From: Geomonas oryzae | GTDB lineage: Bacteria > Desulfobacterota > Desulfuromonadia > Geobacterales > Geobacteraceae | Reading direction: 5' to 3' | Assembly (NCBI RefSeq): GCF_004117875.1 | Contig: NZ_RAHW01000005.1 | Location: forward strand, 124,001-188,000 | DNA: 64,000 bases | Shown: positions 53,574-62,295 of the stretch, one piece after another | Layout: every line of letters begins with the position of its first letter | Numbering within the stretch: position 1 is the stretch's first letter | Notes under the pieces: model-generated | Databases searched by the model: none | Told to the model about the DNA's origin: nothing | Seen by the model: only the letters and a program-made list of their open reading frames with translations | Position numbers and translations under genes: made by a program

Positions 53574-56054
53574 ATGACCGTCAAAAGCAAGCTCTGGGGC
53601 AACATCGCGCTGACCATCGTGGGGATCTCGGTTCTCGCGGGAATCGGTCTTTTTTCCATAGCGAAGGTGAAGTCGAGCATCGAGATCCTGACGGGAAAGT
53701 CGACGCCGTTGCACCTTAAGATGCTGGAGCTGCAGCAGACGGTGGAAAAGGTCTCCGCCGATTTCATGCGCCTCGAGATGACGACCGAGCCTGCCGAGGT
53801 GACGCGCCTGTCCGAGTCGATAACGACGCGCATCAAGAGGATGGAGACCCTGAACGACGACATCGTCAAGGGGGGTGCAGCCTCAAGCGGCGTCGACACT
53901 GCGGTGCTGCGCGACATCGAAAAGACCGTGGTGCAGGTCGCCTCGCAAAGACTCAGCGATATGTCCCTCTTCAAAAGCGAGATCGCCTCGGTGAACGCGG
54001 AGCTTTTGAAAGCCGAGGGAAGCGTCAGCGCCATGCGACGGCAGATCAGCCAGATGGGAAACAGCGCCCTCTCCAACATCAATTCCTCGCAGGCGGCCAA
54101 CCTCCAGGTAAACAGCTCCATCAAGAAACTCCTCACCCTGCAAAGCCGGCTGAAGGACATCAACATCTTCATGGCGGACCTCGAACTGGTGAAGAGCAAG
54201 TTCAAGATCGCCCCCCTGAAAGAAAGGCTGAAGAACACCGTCGAGCTCACCCGCAACATCGAGGTGGATCCCGGGGACAACCCGGCCATCAAGGAGGTGA
54301 AGGGGGTGGCGACCGAGATCCTGAACCGGATCGGCGCCGAGGAGGGGGGGCTTCTCGCCCTCAGACAGGAGATGCTGAACAACCCGGAAAAAGCGGATGC
54401 GGAGCAGTACGCGAACAAGGCGCGCGAGGTCATGAAACCGCTCGACGAGAACAGCAAGAAGATCTTCAACACCATCGACACCCTCGAGCTGCAGATCGTG
54501 AAGGACCGCAACAAGGTGGTGTCGTCGCTGGGATTCCAGAATGCGGCCAACGGCGTCATGGAAGCCGGCAGCAACATCAGCGTGGACGTGAAGGAGCTGA
54601 ACGCCGGGGTGCGCCAGATCATGCTGAGCGGCACTGAGGCAGAGGTCGGCAAGCTGTCGGGAACGCTCGCCCAGTCCCAGAAGAGGATCGAGGCCAACAT
54701 AGCCGCGGCGAGGAAGCTCCTGCTCGACTCCGGACAGAAGGACCTCGCGCGGAACATCACCGATGTCTCCGGCATCATCCGCAAAGCGGGCGCATCGATC
54801 CGGAAGATCGACTCGACCAAGCTCGGGGTGATCCGCAGCAACCTCGCCATGCAGAAGGCGCTGGAGTCGGCGCAGGGAATCTCGCGCGAGCAGGCGCAAA
54901 AAAGCGAGGAGCAGGTAAAAAGCATCGGCGAGAACCAGCAGCAGATCCTGACCGGCGTGCGCCGCGCGGTCGACAACGCAACCCTCCTCTCCTACGTGAT
55001 GATCGCGGTCTCGGCGGCCGTGATCATCATCTCCTTCGTGATCAGCCTGCGCATCATCGCTTCCATCACGCGCCCGCTCGCCCACGCAAAGCTCGTGACC
55101 GCCGAGATCGCCGCCGGAAACCTGACCAGGCGCATCAAGACCGGCACCCGCGACGAAATCGGCGACATCTGCGAGAGCATCAACAACATCGTCGTGAACC
55201 TGCACGAGGTGCTCTCGCGGGTTTCCCAGAACACCGCCCAGGTCGCCTCGGCCTCCACGCAGCTCTCCTGCGCCGCCGAGCAGATGGCCGCCGGCGCGGC
55301 CCAGGTCGCCGGACAGGCGGCCACCGTGGCCACGGCCAGCGAGGAGATGGCGGCTACCTCCAACGAGATCGCGGTGAGCTGCACGCAGGCGGCGGGAGGG
55401 TCGAAACAGGCGAATGACGCCGCCGAGGCGGGCGCCTGCGTGGTGAAGGAAACGGTCCAGGGGATGAACCAGATCGCCGAGCAGGTCCGTGCCTCCGCGG
55501 TGACGGTGGGCGATCTCGGCAAGAAGTCGGAGCAGATCGGCGCCATCGTCAACACCATCAACGACATCGCCGACCAGACGAACCTCCTCGCATTGAACGC
55601 CGCCATCGAGGCGGCGCGCGCCGGGGAGCAGGGGCGCGGCTTCGCAGTCGTCGCCGACGAGGTGCGCGCCCTGGCGCAAAGGACTTCGAGCGCCACGCGC
55701 GAGATAGGAGACATGATCAAGGCCGTGCAGCAGCAGACCAAAGGGGCGATCGGCGCCATGCAGTCCGGCGTCACCCGTGTCGAGGCGGGCACCGTCGAGG
55801 CGGCGAAATCGGGTGCCGCACTGGAGGAGATCCTCCGGCAGATCGGCTCGGTCACCCTCCAGGTGAACCAGATCGCCACCGCTGCGGAAGAGCAGACCGC
55901 AACCACGGTGGAGATCAGCAACAACATCCAGAACATAAACGAGGTGGTGCAGGACACCGCGAAGAACGCCCAGGAATCGGCGGCGTCCGCGGCGCTTCTG
56001 TCACGGCTCGCCGAGGAACAGCAGAAACTGGTCGGGCAGTTCAAGCTGAGCTAG
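53574..56054 (+). CDS. Methyl-accepting chemotaxis protein with very large sensor region
   Basis: 826 residues from the ATG 7 bases behind GGGGG (a GTG two codons earlier is possible). TM1 (about 9-31, [20 protein letters not shown]), an approximately 440-residue largely helical sensor region, TM2 (about 474-497), a HAMP domain, then the signalling tip (about 662-705, [41 protein letters not shown]). Most MCPs have sensor regions of 150-280 residues; this one is far longer, with many Asn/Lys/Glu heptads and no recognised Cache or 4HB motif. It follows the orphan binding protein by 90 bases. Confidence 0.92.
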   Translation: MTVKSKLWGNIALTIVGISVLAGIGLFSIAKVKSSIEILTGKSTPLHLKMLELQQTVEKVSADFMRLEMTTEPAEVTRLSESITTRIKRMETLNDDIVKGGAASSGVDTAVLRDIEKTVVQVASQRLSDMSLFKSEIASVNAELLKAEGSVSAMRRQISQMGNSALSNINSSQAANLQVNSSIKKLLTLQSRLKDINIFMADLELVKSKFKIAPLKERLKNTVELTRNIEVDPGDNPAIKEVKGVATEILNRIGAEEGGLLALRQEMLNNPEKADAEQYANKAREVMKPLDENSKKIFNTIDTLELQIVKDRNKVVSSLGFQNAANGVMEAGSNISVDVKELNAGVRQIMLSGTEAEVGKLSGTLAQSQKRIEANIAAARKLLLDSGQKDLARNITDVSGIIRKAGASIRKIDSTKLGVIRSNLAMQKALESAQGISREQAQKSEEQVKSIGENQQQILTGVRRAVDNATLLSYVMIAVSAAVIIISFVISLRIIASITRPLAHAKLVTAEIAAGNLTRRIKTGTRDEIGDICESINNIVVNLHEVLSRVSQNTAQVASASTQLSCAAEQMAAGAAQVAGQAATVATASEEMAATSNEIAVSCTQAAGGSKQANDAAEAGACVVKETVQGMNQIAEQVRASAVTVGDLGKKSEQIGAIVNTINDIADQTNLLALNAAIEAARAGEQGRGFAVVADEVRALAQRTSSATREIGDMIKAVQQQTKGAIGAMQSGVTRVEAGTVEAAKSGAALEEILRQIGSVTLQVNQIATAAEEQTATTVEISNNIQNINEVVQDTAKNAQESAASAALLSRLAEEQQKLVGQFKLS

Positions 56055-56106
56055 CAGATCACTGGGCGCGCGACGCCCGGTCATGACAGCGAGATGAGGT
56101 GCGATC

Positions 56107-57753
56107 ATGATCAAGATTCTCCTCGAGAACCCGTTGATGCTTCTGCTCATGGTGGCTGCGCTCGGCTACCCGCTCGGGCGCATCAAGTGCTACGGCATAA
56201 CCTTAGGGGTCGGCGCCGTCCTCTTCGTGGGGCTCGGCTTCGGCATGCTCCACCCCGACATGAAGGCGCCCGCCATCGTGTACATCATGGGGCAGGCGCT
56301 CTTCGTCTACACCGTCGGGCTCTCGGCCGGCCCCTCCTTCGTCTCGACCTTCCGTAGAAACGGCGTCATGAACAACGCCGTCGCCGGAGGGGTGCTCTGC
56401 GCATCGGCCGCGCTCTGCATAGCACTGCAGCGCTACCTGGAACTGAAGCCGGGGATCGCCGCCGGGATTTTCTGCGGCAGCCTCACCGCCTCCCCGGCGC
56501 TTGGGGGCGCGCTCGAATCGATCCGCCAGACCGCGCCGGAGAACCTCCTCGAGAATCTCCTGGCCGAGCCCGTCGTCGGTTTCTCGGTCGCCTACCCCAT
56601 CGGCGTCATCGGACTCATGCTGACGATAAACGTCTGCCAGAAGCTCTGGAAGGTGGACTACCAGGCCGAGTACCGGGTCCTGCACAAGCCCGAGGATCGC
56701 AAGTCGCTGGTGCACTGCACCATCAAGGTGCAGACGGTGGAGCCGCCGGACACGACCGTCCAGAGGCTGAACGAATCGAACAACTGCGAGGTGATCTTCA
56801 GCCGGGTGAAGCGCGCCGGAGAGTTCTTCTACGCCGGCCCCGCCACCGTGCTGCAGCCGGGGGACCTGGTCATGGTGGCGGGCCTGCCGCAGGAGATCGA
56901 AAAGCTCGCGGCGGTACTCGGGGAAAGAAGGAGCAAGGAGCGCCTGGGGCTTGACCGCACCGAGTACGAGTACCGCCGCATCTTCGTCTCGAGCCCGCAG
57001 GCGATCGGGCGCACCATCGACGAGCTGCACCACGACCAGCGTTTCGGCGAGGTGATCACGCTGGTGCGCCGCGGCGACAGCGAGCTGCTTCCGGACGGGG
57101 AGATGGTGCTGGAGCTGGGGGACGTGATCCGGGTCCTGGCGCACAAAAGCGACATGGATGCGGTGACCGCGTTCTTCGGCAACTCGTACCGCAAGGTGAG
57201 CGAGGTGGACGTGATGACCTTCAGCCTGGGCCTCGTCATCGGTCTCGTCCTCGGCCTCATCCCCTTCCCTTTCCCGGGTGACGGGAGCATGCAGCTCGGC
57301 TTCGCGGGCGGCCCCCTCATCGTAGGCATCCTCCTCGGCACCTTCGGCAGGACCGGCAAGATGGTCTGGAGCCTCCCCTACAGCGCCAGCATGACGCTGA
57401 AGCAGGTGGGGCTCGTCCTGTTCCTCGCCGGGATCGGCACCCGCTCCGGCTACAGCCTGCTCACCACGCTGACCGAGGGTGGGGGCGGCGCCATCTTCAT
57501 CGCCGGGGTCTGCCTCACCGCGGTCACCGCTTTCCTTGGTCTCTTCATCGCGCACAAGATCCTGAAGCTCCCGATGACGCTCGCCGTCGGCATCGTCGCG
57601 GGGATGCATACCTCCACGCCGGGTCTCGGATACATCAAGGAACAGACCGGCAACGACCTCTCCGACCAGGGGTACGCCTGCGTCTTCCCGTTCGCCACGA
57701 TAGGCAAGATCATCCTGGTCCACATCATCCTTGCCACGGTCGGCCCCTACTGA
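56107..57753 (+). CDS. AspT/YidE-YbjL family transporter with two TrkA-C domains
   Basis: 548 residues. Two membrane blocks (about 1-180 and 375-548) each show the duplicated motif region of this family (GSLTASPALGGALESI and GIVAGMHTSTPGLGYIKEQTG). Between them are two RCK_C/TrkA-C domains (about 195-275 and 285-365, EVIFSRVKRAGEFFY and EVITLVRRGDSELLPDGEM). Known members exchange aspartate for alanine or carry dicarboxylates; the substrate here is open. GAGG lies seven bases before ATG. It follows the chemoreceptor by 52 bases and may be in its operon. Confidence 0.88.
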   Translation: MIKILLENPLMLLLMVAALGYPLGRIKCYGITLGVGAVLFVGLGFGMLHPDMKAPAIVYIMGQALFVYTVGLSAGPSFVSTFRRNGVMNNAVAGGVLCASAALCIALQRYLELKPGIAAGIFCGSLTASPALGGALESIRQTAPENLLENLLAEPVVGFSVAYPIGVIGLMLTINVCQKLWKVDYQAEYRVLHKPEDRKSLVHCTIKVQTVEPPDTTVQRLNESNNCEVIFSRVKRAGEFFYAGPATVLQPGDLVMVAGLPQEIEKLAAVLGERRSKERLGLDRTEYEYRRIFVSSPQAIGRTIDELHHDQRFGEVITLVRRGDSELLPDGEMVLELGDVIRVLAHKSDMDAVTAFFGNSYRKVSEVDVMTFSLGLVIGLVLGLIPFPFPGDGSMQLGFAGGPLIVGILLGTFGRTGKMVWSLPYSASMTLKQVGLVLFLAGIGTRSGYSLLTTLTEGGGGAIFIAGVCLTAVTAFLGLFIAHKILKLPMTLAVGIVAGMHTSTPGLGYIKEQTGNDLSDQGYACVFPFATIGKIILVHIILATVGPY

Positions 57754-57815
57754 CACGGCGGGCTCGCCCCGCCTCCCCCACCCGCCCCCCGGACCGCAGC
57801 TGAACGCGCTCGGCG

Positions 57816-57834
57816 TGTATAGCGTCGCTATACA
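57816..57834. promoter_or_regulatory. Inverted repeat TGTAT-N9-ATACA upstream of the dodecaheme gene
   Basis: Perfect 9-bp arms TGTATAGCG (57816-57824) and CGCTATACA (57826-57834) around one base. The outer TGTAT-N9-ATACA is the same as in the two sites at 60751 and 60855. Its centre is 108 bases upstream of a sigma-54 promoter candidate, the usual place of an enhancer site. Confidence 0.7.
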
Positions 57835-57932
57835 GCGTCCTCTTCGCGGCGCGCAGAGCCGTCCACGTCTACACCTCTAAGTCCGCGATTTTTCTTACCC
57901 GACACGACACCCCGACACAGCACCGGTTATTC

Positions 57933-57948
57933 CGGCACGCGTGATGCA
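57933..57948 (+). promoter_or_regulatory. Sigma-54 promoter candidate for the dodecaheme cytochrome
   Basis: CGGCACGCGTGATGCA: GG and GC are exactly ten bases apart, and all but two positions agree with the TGGCACG-N4-TTGCA consensus. The gene starts 78 bases downstream. Confidence 0.7.
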
Positions 57949-58025
57949 AAAGGTCCTCTCTGAAAACAACCTGCTCGAGAAACGGCAGTACGGTACATCA
58001 ATCCACAAACCGGGAGGGACAGACC

Positions 58026-59021
58026 ATGGGACGCAGATCCGCATTCGCCGTGTTGGCCGCATTGGCACTGGCAGCATCCGGAGCGATGGCACTGGAGCTG
58101 AAGAACGTAGTGTACGAGACTAACGGGGCGGGGAAGGTGGTATTCAGCCACGCGGCTCATCTGAAGGCTAAAAACGCCCAGGGGGGGAAAACGACCTGCA
58201 AAAGCTGCCACGAGGACGCCGACGCGCCGAAAATCAAGGCAACCATGGCGGACATGGAAAAGGGAAAATCGTGCGGCAAGTGCCATGACGGCAAGCACGC
58301 CTTCGCCGTCGCGCGATGCACCGGATGCCACAAGGTGAAAAACATCACCTACAAGATCAAGCAGACCGGCCCGGTGCACTTCAGCCACGCCAATCACCTG
58401 AAGAGCATGCAGTGCACCGCGTGCCACGACGCCATTTTCACCACGGGCCACAACCCGCCGACGACCATGGCGGAGATGAAGAGGGGGAAATCGTGCGGTG
58501 CTTGCCATAACGGCAGCAAAGCCTTCAGCATCGACCGGTGCGATGCCTGCCATCCTTCGCCCAAGCAGGTGGTCTTCAAGGTGAAGCAGACCGGCCCTAC
58601 CGTCTTCGACCACGGCAAACACGCCGGGCTCTACAGCTGCGGCAAGTGCCACTCCGCCATCTACTCGCTGTCACCCAGTCACAAGCCGGTCTCCATGGCG
58701 GCCATGCAGAAGGGGAAATCCTGCGGCGCCTGCCACAACGCGAAAGAGGCCTTCGCCCTGGCCAAGTGCGAAAAATGCCATCCGGTTCGGGAAATCAACT
58801 TCAAGGTGGCCAAGGTCGGCGACGTAAAATTCAGCCACACCTCGCACCTGCAGATGTACAAGTGCCAGGACTGCCATACGCGCACCTTCCCGACCAGAAG
58901 CGGCAACAAGCCGGTCTCGATGTCCGAGATGAAGAAGGCAAGGTCGTGCGGGGCATGCCACGACGGCAAGGGTGCCTTCACCGTCAACGGCAACTGTGAC
59001 TCCTGCCACGTCCGCGGCTGA
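58026..59021 (+). CDS. Dodecaheme c-type cytochrome, four fused c7 domains (nanowire type)
   Basis: 331 residues, GGGAGG before ATG, signal MGRRSAFAVLAALALAASGAMA. Twelve CXXCH motifs occur as four triheme units of about 78 residues, each starting with F-x-H-x-x-H (FSHAAH, FSHANH, FDHGKH, FSHTSH). This is the architecture of the G. sulfurreducens c7-polymer cytochromes (GSU1996, GSU0592/OmcQ type), long rods that wire electrons through the periplasm. Unit 4 lacks one of the six His found in the others (TRTFPTRSGNKP instead of a His-bearing stretch), so one heme probably has another axial ligand. Own terminator follows. Confidence 0.93.
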   Translation: MGRRSAFAVLAALALAASGAMALELKNVVYETNGAGKVVFSHAAHLKAKNAQGGKTTCKSCHEDADAPKIKATMADMEKGKSCGKCHDGKHAFAVARCTGCHKVKNITYKIKQTGPVHFSHANHLKSMQCTACHDAIFTTGHNPPTTMAEMKRGKSCGACHNGSKAFSIDRCDACHPSPKQVVFKVKQTGPTVFDHGKHAGLYSCGKCHSAIYSLSPSHKPVSMAAMQKGKSCGACHNAKEAFALAKCEKCHPVREINFKVAKVGDVKFSHTSHLQMYKCQDCHTRTFPTRSGNKPVSMSEMKKARSCGACHDGKGAFTVNGNCDSCHVRG

Positions 59022-59041
59022 TACGGGACCTTGAAACGCAG

Positions 59042-59085
59042 CGCGGGCCGTCGCTTCACGAAGAAGCGGCGGCCCGCGTTTTTTT
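59042..59085 (+). terminator. Intrinsic terminator of the dodecaheme gene
   Basis: A 15-bp GC stem with one G-U pair (59042-59056 with 59064-59078) is followed by seven T residues. It also lies just behind the convergent regulator gene. Confidence 0.9.
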
Positions 59086-59104
59086 CATGCGGCAAGTAAA
59101 GGGG

Positions 59105-60532
59105 TTACGTCTTGCCGAAATAATCCTTCACCGAGATCCCGAGACGCTTCAGCATGGTCTGGAAGTTAGGGCGCAGCATGCCGGTCTCCTCGGCGGCCCG
59201 CGAGATGTTCCCCTGGGTCTTCTTGAGCGCGTTGATCACGAAGGCCTTTTCCACGCTCTCCACCGACTTGTCGCGGATCTGGCGCTTCATCTCCTTCAGG
59301 TCCTCGACGTTTTGCGGCACCAGACAGCCGAACTCATCGCCCCCCTCCGCATCATCCCTCCCGGAAGCGACCGCGTCTCCAAGCTCCAGGTCCTCCTGCT
59401 GGACCAGTTCTCCCTGGGTGAGGACCACGGCTCGCTCGATGCAGTTCACCAGCTCGCGCACGTTTCCCGGGAACGGGTAGCGCTCGAGAAACTGCATCGC
59501 CTCCTGGGAGATGCCCCGGATATCCTTCCCCATGTCTCCCACGAATTTTTCGAGGTAGTGCCGCGCGAGCAGCGGAATGTCCCCCTTGCGCTCGCGCAGG
59601 GGGGGGAGTTCCAGCGGGATGATGTTCAGGCGGAAGAAGAGGTCTTCGCGGAAGGTCCCCTCGGCGACCATGGTCTTCAGGTTCCGGTTGCTCGCGGCGA
59701 CCAGGTGCACGTCAAAGGGTATGGGCTGGGTCCCCCCGATCGGGGTGACCTTTCGCTCCTGCAGTACGCGCAAAAGCTTCGCCTGCGTGGAAAGGCTTAT
59801 GTTGGACACCTCGTCCAGGAAAAGGGTGCCGCCGTCGGCCACCTTGAAGAGGCCCGTCTTCGTCTGCACCGCACCGGTGAAGGCGCCGCGCACATGGCCG
59901 AAAAGCTCGCTCTCCAGAAGGGCTTCCGCGAGTGCCGTGCAATCGACGGCCACGAAGGGACGGTCCCTGCGGGGACTGTTGTTGTGAATGGCGCGCGCCG
60001 CCAGCTCCTTGCCGGTACCGCTTTCACCGTAGACGAGGACCGTGCTCGCCGTGGGTGCAACCTGCAGGATGCGCCGGTAAACCTTCTGCATCTCCGGGCT
60101 CTGCCCCACGAAGAGGTCGAAGCCCTGGTGGCACTGCAATTCGTTTTTGAGGAAGAGGTCTTCGGGGGGGAGCTTGCGCTGTTCCAGGGCGAGCTTGACT
60201 TTTTCGAGGATCTGGTCCGGAGCGAACGGTTTGACGAGGTAATCGACGGTGCCCCGGCGCATCGCCTCGACGGCGGTCTCCACCGTGGCGAACCCGGTGA
60301 TCATGATGACCGGAACTCCGGGCTGCAGCGTCTTCACCGTGTCCAGCACCTCGAAACCGCTCATGCCCGGCATCTTCAAATCGGTGATGATGAGATCGAA
60401 TTCCTGTTTTTGCAGCAACGGGATGGCTACGATACCGCTCTTGGCGGTTTCTACCTCGTAACCGCCCCCCTCCAGAATCCGTGAAAGCCCCTCCCGAATT
60501 ACAGCTTCATCATCTACAACCAGGATGTTCAT
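59105..60532 (-). CDS. bccR: Sigma-54-dependent response regulator (NtrC family), BccR-like
   Basis: 475 residues from the second ATG (GGTGAG directly upstream; a start six codons earlier has no site). Receiver: DDE at 7-9, phospho-acceptor Asp51 (IITDLKMPG), Lys101. AAA+ domain: Walker A GESGTGKE at 169-176, sigma-54 contact GAFTGA at 216-221, GGTLFLDEV. A Fis-type helix-turn-helix ends the protein (ISRAAEETGMLRPNFQTMLKRLG). No kinase is adjacent. It lies between the dodecaheme gene and the heptaheme operon, both with sigma-54 promoter candidates; the order resembles G. sulfurreducens bccR-cbcBA. Symbol assigned by that resemblance. Confidence 0.88.
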   Translation of the reverse strand: MNILVVDDEAVIREGLSRILEGGGYEVETAKSGIVAIPLLQKQEFDLIITDLKMPGMSGFEVLDTVKTLQPGVPVIMITGFATVETAVEAMRRGTVDYLVKPFAPDQILEKVKLALEQRKLPPEDLFLKNELQCHQGFDLFVGQSPEMQKVYRRILQVAPTASTVLVYGESGTGKELAARAIHNNSPRRDRPFVAVDCTALAEALLESELFGHVRGAFTGAVQTKTGLFKVADGGTLFLDEVSNISLSTQAKLLRVLQERKVTPIGGTQPIPFDVHLVAASNRNLKTMVAEGTFREDLFFRLNIIPLELPPLRERKGDIPLLARHYLEKFVGDMGKDIRGISQEAMQFLERYPFPGNVRELVNCIERAVVLTQGELVQQEDLELGDAVASGRDDAEGGDEFGCLVPQNVEDLKEMKRQIRDKSVESVEKAFVINALKKTQGNISRAAEETGMLRPNFQTMLKRLGISVKDYFGKT

Positions 60533-60617
60533 AGGCTCACCATACCTCATTCAAGGTTACAGGCTCGATCACCTCGCCGGTCGACGTCAACAAAAGATGT
60601 CATTCATGTGCTGTTAT

Positions 60618-60646
60618 TCAATAGCCCACAAACATCTTCGTGTCAA
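60618..60646 (-). promoter_or_regulatory. Candidate sigma-70 promoter of the regulator
   Basis: Minus strand TTGACA (60641-60646), a 17-base spacer, then TATTGA (60618-60623). Leader of about 80 bases. Confidence 0.5.
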
Positions 60647-60750
60647 CTTCAAGCATTGTAAACGGCATGTTCCTCACTGCAACCTTCCATGCCGTTGCAG
60701 ATAAAGAAACAAAAGGCTCGAGACAGTAAAGCCGCACCGTACCTCCTGGA

Positions 60751-60771
60751 GTGTATCCCGCCTTTATACAC
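60751..60771. promoter_or_regulatory. Enhancer-type inverted repeat, distal site
   Basis: GTGTAT (60751-60756), nine bases, ATACAC (60766-60771). Centre 104 bases from the proximal site, about ten DNA turns, so both face the same side of the helix. Confidence 0.7.
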
Positions 60772-60854
60772 CGTGCCGGACGCGGATAACCTGCTGAAAT
60801 TGCGTCACCTGCCTTCGGCAACAGCGGTTTTGCGCTTCCTCCCGCCACGCGGAG

Positions 60855-60875
60855 CTGTATTAAAGAGTTATACAG
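60855..60875. promoter_or_regulatory. Enhancer-type inverted repeat, proximal site
   Basis: CTGTAT (60855-60860), nine bases, ATACAG (60870-60875). Its centre is 93 bases upstream of the sigma-54 -24 element, typical for an NtrC-family activator site. Confidence 0.72.
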
Positions 60876-60957
60876 ATTCGCGAAGACCTTCATCGCACCC
60901 GGAACGCACCCGTCAATTTTATTTAACAAATTCGCGCGTTTACAATTTTTATAAAAA

Positions 60958-60973
60958 TGGCATGGTCGATGCT
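60958..60973 (+). promoter_or_regulatory. Sigma-54 promoter candidate of the heptaheme cytochrome operon
   Basis: TGGCATGGTCGATGCT has GG and GC exactly ten bases apart and differs from TGGCACG-N4-TTGCW at two positions. It shares the unusual ATGC -12 half with the promoter candidate at 57933. The first gene starts 54 bases downstream. Confidence 0.7.
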
Positions 60974-61026
60974 AATTGGAAAGCAAGATCCGGGCATGAC
61001 GATCTGCCCGCGACAGGGAGGAAATC

Positions 61027-61275
61027 ATGAAAGCGCTCGCCACCTTGATCATAGCTCTTCTCGCCTCCGTACCCCAGGCCCTTGCAGCAGCCCAGGACTC
61101 GGCTCCTGCCTGGAACGGGTTCGCGGTCACCTTCTTCATTACCTTCGCGGCCACCGTGTTCATATTCCAGCTTTTCCCCGGCGCAGCGCTCTTCGTAGGA
61201 CTCCTTAAGGGACTCTTCGGCGCCAATGCCAAGCGGGAACAGGCGGTAAAGAGCCGCAACACTAGAATCGGCTAA
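61027..61275 (+). CDS. Small membrane protein, first gene of the cytochrome operon
   Basis: 82 residues, GGGAGG before ATG. An N-terminal hydrophobic segment (ATLIIALLASVPQALAAA, signal or anchor) is followed by a long hydrophobic helix (FAVTFFITFAATVFIFQLFPGAALFVGLL) and a basic tail. The part FxxQLFPG in the second helix recurs in the next two proteins (VVQVIPG, TTQLLP). I recognise no family. Gln and Pro within a membrane helix suggest a kink and a contact to a partner or quinone; this is speculation. It lies at the head of an operon with c- and b-type cytochromes, so a role in their assembly or regulation is likely. Confidence 0.75.
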   Translation: MKALATLIIALLASVPQALAAAQDSAPAWNGFAVTFFITFAATVFIFQLFPGAALFVGLLKGLFGANAKREQAVKSRNTRIG

Positions 61276-61323
61276 GCACGGAAACCGCTAACAAGCACAA
61301 TTCCCGAGACCAAGGAGGATGCC

Positions 61324-61587
61324 ATGAAAAAGCTAGCCAATCAGAAAGCGAAAATCGTCACCTGCTCCATCATCGGTCTGGTCCTGGCCGGTGCCGCCAT
61401 GATCTCCGGCGTCGTTGACCTCACCGGGCATGAAGGGACCATGTCCAAGGTTTTCTTCCTCTTTCTCGGTGCGGTGATCGTGGTCCAGGTGATCCCGGGG
61501 ATCATGCTTCTGGGTGCCATGCTCAAGGGGGTCTACTCCCTGGTCAGCAAAAAATCCCGCGTTCCCGTAGAAACCGACAGCAAGTAG
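61324..61587 (+). CDS. Small two-helix membrane protein of the cytochrome operon
   Basis: 87 residues, AAGGAGG before ATG. Two membrane helices (about 11-31, CSIIGLVLAGAAMISGVVDL; about 41-66, VFFLFLGAVIVVQVIPGIMLLGAML) with basic ends on both sides, so a hairpin with both termini in the cytoplasm. The second helix has the motif Q-V-I-P-G shared with the upstream protein and, as Q-L-L-P, with the downstream receiver fusion. No known family. The gap to the next gene is 32 bases. Confidence 0.78.
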   Translation: MKKLANQKAKIVTCSIIGLVLAGAAMISGVVDLTGHEGTMSKVFFLFLGAVIVVQVIPGIMLLGAMLKGVYSLVSKKSRVPVETDSK

Positions 61588-61619
61588 TCGGTGCCGGCTG
61601 AGGCCGATCGAGGTGGGCC

Positions 61620-62273
61620 ATGAAAGAGCTCAGAGTCGTAGTAGCGGAACACGACGCAGTGCGGCGCGACCGGATGGCGGACAGCTTCAGGACCTTGGGG
61701 TATTCCGTGACGACCATGGATACCGCCGCCGAGTTGCTGCAGGGGGTCTTCGAGATACAGGGTGGCGTACTGCTGCTGGACGGGGAGTTCGATCCCCATA
61801 TCGCCTCCGCGGACCTGCTCCACCTGCTGAAACGCGGCAACCCGAACCTCCAGGTGATACTGGTATGCGACGACGTCCCGGCGACGCTTGCTCGCCGCGT
61901 CCACAACGAGGGGATTTTCTACTGCGCCCTGAAACCAGCCGATCCGACCGACACCGAGGAACTGGAAGCGGCGGTAGGATGTGCCTTCAGAAAGAACATC
62001 GAAAACGGCCGCAAAGGCGTTGTCGGAGAGAAAAACACCAGGATGGCGGCGCCGGCCAGGCACGTCGCATGCCTCATGACGCTTCTGGCCGTTGTCATCG
62101 GTGCGGCCCTTACCCTCGCCATCCAGGGGGCGGGATTTGCCACCGCAGGGCTGACCTACCTCTTCCTCGGTTTCTGCGCCGTCATCATCACCACGCAGCT
62201 CCTGCCGATTTTCCGCATCAGGCTGGCGCATAGGGTGGCGCAGACCGCGGTTAGCGATTTGTCCAAGAGATAA
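61620..62273 (+). CDS. Receiver domain fused to a two-helix membrane module
   Basis: 217 residues, GAGGTGGG before ATG. Residues 1-120 form a receiver domain: EHD at 9-11 for the acidic pocket, Asp near 54 (GVLLLDGEFDP), and Lys in CALKPADP. A basic linker leads to two membrane helices (about 148-170, LMTLLAVVIGAALTLAIQGA; 175-197, LTYLFLGFCAVIITTQLLP), which resemble the preceding small protein. Most receivers are soluble, so a receiver tied to the membrane next to a respiratory complex is unusual. It may tune the cytochrome complex by phosphorylation; no family assignment. Confidence 0.78.
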   Translation: MKELRVVVAEHDAVRRDRMADSFRTLGYSVTTMDTAAELLQGVFEIQGGVLLLDGEFDPHIASADLLHLLKRGNPNLQVILVCDDVPATLARRVHNEGIFYCALKPADPTDTEELEAAVGCAFRKNIENGRKGVVGEKNTRMAAPARHVACLMTLLAVVIGAALTLAIQGAGFATAGLTYLFLGFCAVIITTQLLPIFRIRLAHRVAQTAVSDLSKR

Positions 62274-62295
62274 CTGCCGTAAAAAGGAGGCCAAC

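Larger units (their letters stand above)
60533..61026. other. Divergent control region of the cytochrome locus
   Basis: 494 bases between regulator and operon, poorer in GC than the genes. It contains in order the regulator promoter, two inverted repeats TGTAT-N9-ATACA, a T/A-rich tract (60910-60957, a possible bend) and a sigma-54 promoter candidate. No open frame with a ribosome site is seen. Confidence 0.75.
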
